The position numbers and the translations under genes were made by a program. The notes below the pieces were generated by a model. That model ran no database searches and was not told the DNA's origin. It worked only from the letters and a program-made list of their open reading frames with translations. 64,000 nucleotides of DNA from Trujillonella endophytica (GTDB lineage Bacteria > Actinomycetota > Actinomycetes > Mycobacteriales > Geodermatophilaceae), in assembly GCF_019799905.1 (NCBI RefSeq), contig NZ_JABGCI010000007.1:62001-126000 (forward strand). The letters are read 5' to 3'. Each line of letters starts with the position of its first letter. The first letter of the stretch is position 1. Positions 60,743 to 64,000 of this stretch are shown here, one piece after another.

Positions 60743-63619
60743 TCACCCGCTGACGGCCACCGCCACCACTCCGCGGCGGACGCGGGTCACCGCGGCCCGT
60801 GCCGTCGCCGCCACGTCGTCGTCGGCGCCCTTGCCGAGCTGGTCGAGCAGGTCGAGGAGCTGTCGCGCCCAGCGGACGAAGTCACCGCCGGACAGCTCGG
60901 TACCGGCCTGCTCGGCCCCGGCCAGCACCCGGTCGAGGTCCTGCCCGTCGGCCCAGCGGTACGCCGCCCAGGCGAAGCCGAGGTCCAGGTCGCGGGTCCG
61001 GGGCACGCCGTGGTCGACCTCGACGTCGAGCAGCCGGGCGCGGATCCGGCGCATCTCGCCGATCGCGGCGGAGACCTTGCCCGCGGGGACGGCCGGCTGG
61101 CTCGGGGTGTCCCGTCGCGCCTCGAACACCACGGTGGAGACGACGGCGGCCAGCTCGGCGGGCGTCAGCCCGCGCCAGACGCCGGCGCGCAGGCACTCGG
61201 CGACGAGCAGGTCCGCCTCCGACCAGATCCGCGACAGCCGGCGCCCCTCCGGCGTCACGACCGGCACGTCGTCGCCCCGGCCGTCGACGGCCGGCACGTC
61301 GCCGGGGTCGGCCGGCCGCAGCGGCGCGACCTCCGGCACCAGGTAGCCGAGCTCCTCGAGCACGTCGCAGGTGCGGTCGAACTGCCGGGTCAGCGAGCCG
61401 GTGCGCTCGGCCATGCGCCGGTGCAGCGCCTCGGCCTCGGAGACCGCGCGCAGCCACCGGTCGGCGGCGCGCACGCGCTCCTCCCGGTCGGGCAGGGAGT
61501 GCACCGGGTGGGCCCGGAGCGCCCGGCGCAGGTCGTGCAGCACCGGGTCGTCGGCGGCGGCCGACCGGTTCTTCACCCGGCGCGACCCCAGGTCGTGCTC
61601 CACCCGGGCGTTGCGCAGCGTGGCGGCGAGGTCGCGGCGGGCGTGCGGGCTGCGGTGGTTGAAGTTGCGCGGCACGCGCACGTGGGCCAGCGCGGTGACC
61701 GGCGTCGGGAAGTCGATCGCGCCGAGCCGGCCGGCCCACTTGTCCTCGGTGACCACCAGCGGGCGCGGCTCGCCGTCGCCGCTCAGCCCGGCGTCGGGCA
61801 CGCCGGTGTCCAGGACGACGGCGAGCCCCTGCCGCCGTCCCGACGGCACCCGGATGACGTCGCCGGGCCGCAGCGCCGCCAGGGCCTCGGCGGCCTCGAG
61901 CCGGCGCTTGGCCTGGGAGTCGCGGGACAGCTCCTTCTCCCGGTCGGAGATCTGCCGGCGCAGCCGGACGTACTCGCCGACGTCCCCGCCCTCGGTGGAC
62001 ATCTCGGCGGCGAACCGCTCGGCCTCCCGCTCGTGCCGGGCCGCCGACCGGGCCAGGCCGACCACCGAGCGGTCGGCCTGGAACTGCGCGAACGACGACG
62101 CCAGCAGCTCGCGGGCGCGGGCCCGGCCGAAGCTGCCCACCAGGTTGACGGCCATGTTGTAGCTCGGCCGGAAGGAGGACTTCAGCGGGTAGGTGCGGGT
62201 GCTGGCCAGCCCGGCGACGACGGAGGGGTCCAGGCCCGGCGCCCAGATGACGACCGCGTGCCCCTCCACGTCGATGCCGCGGCGTCCGGCGCGCCCGGTC
62301 AGCTGGGTGTACTCCCCCGGCGTCACGTCGACGTGGGCCTCGCCGTTCCACTTGACCAGCCGCTCGAGGACGACGGTCCGCGCCGGCATGTTGATGCCCA
62401 GGGCCAGGGTCTCGGTGGCGAACACGGCCTTGACCAGACCCCGGACGAAGCACTCCTCGACCGTCTCCTTGAACGCGGGCACCAGGCCGGCGTGGTGGGC
62501 GGCCAGGCCCGCCAGCAGCCCCTCGCGCCACTCCCAGAAGCCGAGGACGTGCAGGTCCTGCTCGGGGAGCGAGCCGGTGCGCTCGTCGATGATCGCGGCG
62601 ATCTCGGCGCGCTCGGCCTCGTCGGTGAGCCGCAGTCCGGACCGCAGGCACTGGTCGACGGCGGCGTCGCAGCCGTTGCGGCTGAACACGAACGTGATCG
62701 CGGGCAGCAGCCCCGCGCGGTCCAGCCGCTCGATCACGTCCGGGCGGGCCGGCGGCCGGTGCCGGGGGCGGGAGTCGAAGCCCTCCCGGCGGCGGTTGCC
62801 CCCTCCCCCGCCGCCCCAGGTGTCCAGTCGGCGCTCCTGCTCCCGGACGTAGCGGACCAGCTCGGGGTCGACGACCGACGCGCCCCGCTCCCGGGTCGAC
62901 AGCTGCCGCGGCTCCTCGCCCTGCTCGGCGGCGTGGGCGGCCGGGCGCAGCGAGAACAGGTCGAACACGCGGTTGCCCACGAGCATGTGCTGCCACAGCG
63001 GGATCGGCCGCACCTCGCTGACCACGACCCGGGTGTGGCCGCGCACGGTGACCAGCCAGTCGGCGAACTCCTCGGCGTTGCTCACCGTCGCCGACAGGGA
63101 CACGAGGGTCACCGACTGCGGGAGGTGGATGATCACCTCCTCCCAGACCGCGCCGCGGAACCGGTCGGCGAGGTAGTGCACCTCGTCCATCACCACGTAG
63201 CCGAGCCCGGTCAGCGCCGGGGACTCGGCGTAGAGCATGTTGCGCAGCACCTCGGTGGTCATCACGACCACGGGCGCGTCGCCGTTGACGGCGTTGTCGC
63301 CGGTCAACAGCCCGACCCGGTCGGCGCCGTAGCGCTGCACCAGGTCGGCGTACTTCTGGTTGGACAGCGCCTTGATCGGCGTCGTGTAGAACGCCTTGCG
63401 CCCCTCGGTGAGCGCCTTGTGGACGGCGAACTCCCCCACCACGGTCTTGCCGGCGCCGGTCGGCGCGCACACGAGCACGCCGGCGCCCTCGTCGAGCGCC
63501 TCGCAGGCCTCGACCTGGAACGGGTCGAGGGTGAAGCCGAGCTCGACCGTGAAGTCGGCCAGGGCGGGGTGCGCGCTCCGCCGCCGGGCAGCCGCGTACC
63601 GCTCAGCGGGGCTGGACAT
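60743..63619 (-). CDS. helY: Ski2/Mtr4-like DEAD/DEAH-box helicase (HelY)
   Basis: A 958-residue superfamily 2 helicase. Motif I APTGAGKT (residues 52-59), Ia TTPIKALSNQK, II VMDEVHYL (DEVH), III SLSATVSNAEEFADWL, IV FVFSRNGCD, V/VI ATETLALGINMPARTV and YTQLTGRAGRRGIDVEGHAVV; the C-terminal half is the rRNA-processing-arch-type and DSHCT domain. The Ski2-like family unwinds RNA or DNA; the bacterial target is unclear. TACCGT lies 6 nt before the ATG, so the mRNA is probably leaderless. Confidence 0.95.
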   Translation of the reverse strand: MSSPAERYAAARRRSAHPALADFTVELGFTLDPFQVEACEALDEGAGVLVCAPTGAGKTVVGEFAVHKALTEGRKAFYTTPIKALSNQKYADLVQRYGADRVGLLTGDNAVNGDAPVVVMTTEVLRNMLYAESPALTGLGYVVMDEVHYLADRFRGAVWEEVIIHLPQSVTLVSLSATVSNAEEFADWLVTVRGHTRVVVSEVRPIPLWQHMLVGNRVFDLFSLRPAAHAAEQGEEPRQLSTRERGASVVDPELVRYVREQERRLDTWGGGGGGNRRREGFDSRPRHRPPARPDVIERLDRAGLLPAITFVFSRNGCDAAVDQCLRSGLRLTDEAERAEIAAIIDERTGSLPEQDLHVLGFWEWREGLLAGLAAHHAGLVPAFKETVEECFVRGLVKAVFATETLALGINMPARTVVLERLVKWNGEAHVDVTPGEYTQLTGRAGRRGIDVEGHAVVIWAPGLDPSVVAGLASTRTYPLKSSFRPSYNMAVNLVGSFGRARARELLASSFAQFQADRSVVGLARSAARHEREAERFAAEMSTEGGDVGEYVRLRRQISDREKELSRDSQAKRRLEAAEALAALRPGDVIRVPSGRRQGLAVVLDTGVPDAGLSGDGEPRPLVVTEDKWAGRLGAIDFPTPVTALAHVRVPRNFNHRSPHARRDLAATLRNARVEHDLGSRRVKNRSAAADDPVLHDLRRALRAHPVHSLPDREERVRAADRWLRAVSEAEALHRRMAERTGSLTRQFDRTCDVLEELGYLVPEVAPLRPADPGDVPAVDGRGDDVPVVTPEGRRLSRIWSEADLLVAECLRAGVWRGLTPAELAAVVSTVVFEARRDTPSQPAVPAGKVSAAIGEMRRIRARLLDVEVDHGVPRTRDLDLGFAWAAYRWADGQDLDRVLAGAEQAGTELSGGDFVRWARQLLDLLDQLGKGADDDVAATARAAVTRVRRGVVAVAVSG

Positions 63620-63625
63620 GCCCCC

Positions 63626-63631
63626 ACGGTA
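63626..63631 (-). promoter_or_regulatory. -10 box TACCGT of helY (leaderless)
   Basis: On the - strand TACCGT is followed by 6 nt and the ATG. Confidence 0.45.
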
Positions 63632-63710
63632 GGCGCTCCGCGTCCTCCGCTCAGGCCGGGGAGGTGCCCCGTCCCCCGTCGCTGCTCCTCCCGCGCCGCG
63701 GTACGCGGCG

Positions 63711-63746
63711 GCCGCCTCCGGCGGCGACGGTGTTGGGCATAACGGT
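63711..63746 (-). repeat. Polar 16-mer plus hairpin element, copy D (right of dif)
   Basis: On the - strand: ACCGTTATGCCCAACA (one mismatch), 5 nt, then stem GCCGCC-GGA-GGCGGC. Intergenic upstream of helY. It reads toward dif, 19.3 kb away. Confidence 0.7.
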
Positions 63747-63796
63747 CGACTGCCGGAGCGACTGCGCCAGGGGCCGGGGAGCCCCGGAGAGGTCGG

Positions 63797-64000
63797 TCAG
63801 GCCCGGCCGGTGCCGAGCACGCGCAGCGCGCCCGGGACGCACTCGGCCACCGCCGGCAGCGCGGCGACCAGCTCGCCGTCGGCGTACGTGCTGAGCGCGG
63901 TCTCCGCCGGCCCGAGCGCCAGCTGCACGCGGGCGGCCCGGTGCACCGACACCGCCGGGTGCTCGACGTGGGTCCCGGCGGTCAGCCGGGGCCGGGTGCG
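63797..64000 (-). CDS. C-terminal end of a diacylglycerol kinase-like (YegS/DagK) lipid kinase, partial
   Basis: Only the last 67 residues are in the window: RLTAGTHVEHPAVSVHRAARVQLAL, then TALSTYADGELVAALPAVAECVPGALRVL. The VHRAARVQL and YADGELV stretches match the C-terminal beta-domain of bacterial diacylglycerol/sphingosine kinase-like proteins. The catalytic part lies beyond the edge. Confidence 0.75.
   Translation of the reverse strand, partial: RTRPRLTAGTHVEHPAVSVHRAARVQLALGPAETALSTYADGELVAALPAVAECVPGALRVLGTGRA

Overview
The window is a piece of a very GC-rich (about 74%) actinobacterial chromosome. GTG starts, GTGA/ATGA stop-start overlaps, TAnnnT -10 boxes placed directly before start codons, and the gene content (RbpA, GarA, DUF881/DUF1290, FxsA, GCS2 ligase) fit a Geodermatophilaceae-like soil or rock-surface actinomycete. 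That family assignment is an inference from gene style. No phage, IS element, CRISPR array, rRNA or tRNA was recognised.

Layout. 0-4.2 kb: two convergent genes sharing a paralogous repeat domain, one ending in a DcrB-like (DUF1795) domain, plus an unknown neighbour. 4.2-7.3 kb: a TetR regulator divergent from an amidohydrolase and an SDR, with two palindromic operator candidates between them. 7.4-11.4 kb: two STAS proteins around a response regulator / histidine kinase / GerMN-lipoprotein operon resembling mtrAB-lpqB. 11.5-18.9 kb: lipoprotein, APH-like kinase, pectinacetylesterase-like lipoprotein, an MFS transporter with a large insertion, and an aldehyde dehydrogenase. 19-20.2 kb: a broken K+ channel gene convergent with an intact but atypical ion-channel gene. 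20.3-32.4 kb: an EF-G-like GTPase, then the conserved actinobacterial cluster pgsA-like / DUF881 / DUF1290 / DUF881 / gcvH / garA / ftsR-type MerR / bifunctional nuclease / second MerR / gcvP, matching M. tuberculosis Rv1822-Rv1832 in order. 32.5-41.7 kb: coaA, GNAT, PEBP, a HAD phosphoglucomutase plus GH65 phosphorylase pair, an M50-like membrane protease, PhoX, LysE. 41.7-44.4 kb: DinB-type protein, AraC, a frameshifted VOC relic and an in-frame ArsR-SRPBCC fusion. 45-51 kb: GDPD, acyltransferase, thymidine kinase, rbpA, fxsA, lnt. 51.5-64 kb: amidohydrolase, PlsC, GCS2 ligase, an unknown integrase-like protein, an SOS-boxed radical SAM protein, AsnC, M24 peptidase, flap-type exonuclease, DUF4333 protein, HelY helicase and the end of a lipid kinase.

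The most important signal is at 44386-44413: a near-perfect actinobacterial dif site (XerCD chromosome-dimer resolution site), so the window spans the replication terminus. Coding strand bias agrees: by length roughly 70% of coding sequence is on + left of dif and roughly 70% on - right of it. Around dif lie four copies of an apparently undescribed element: the 16-mer ACCGTTATCCCCAACA (at most one mismatch) followed after 5-6 nt by a short hairpin. The two copies left of dif (32886, 39489) are on the + strand and the two right of it (55232, 63746) on the - strand, so all point toward dif. This is a candidate terminus-organising, fork-trap or FtsK-guiding motif; the function is unproven.

A second element family is a hairpin of about 40-60 nt starting 0-2 nt after the stop codon of five + strand genes (18.9, 22.6, 25.8, 28.4 and 38.6 kb). 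One copy shows compensatory stem changes. Regulatory highlights include a SigR-type promoter (GGAAT-N18-GTT) for rbpA, a LexA box at the radical SAM gene, and about ten starts that look leaderless.
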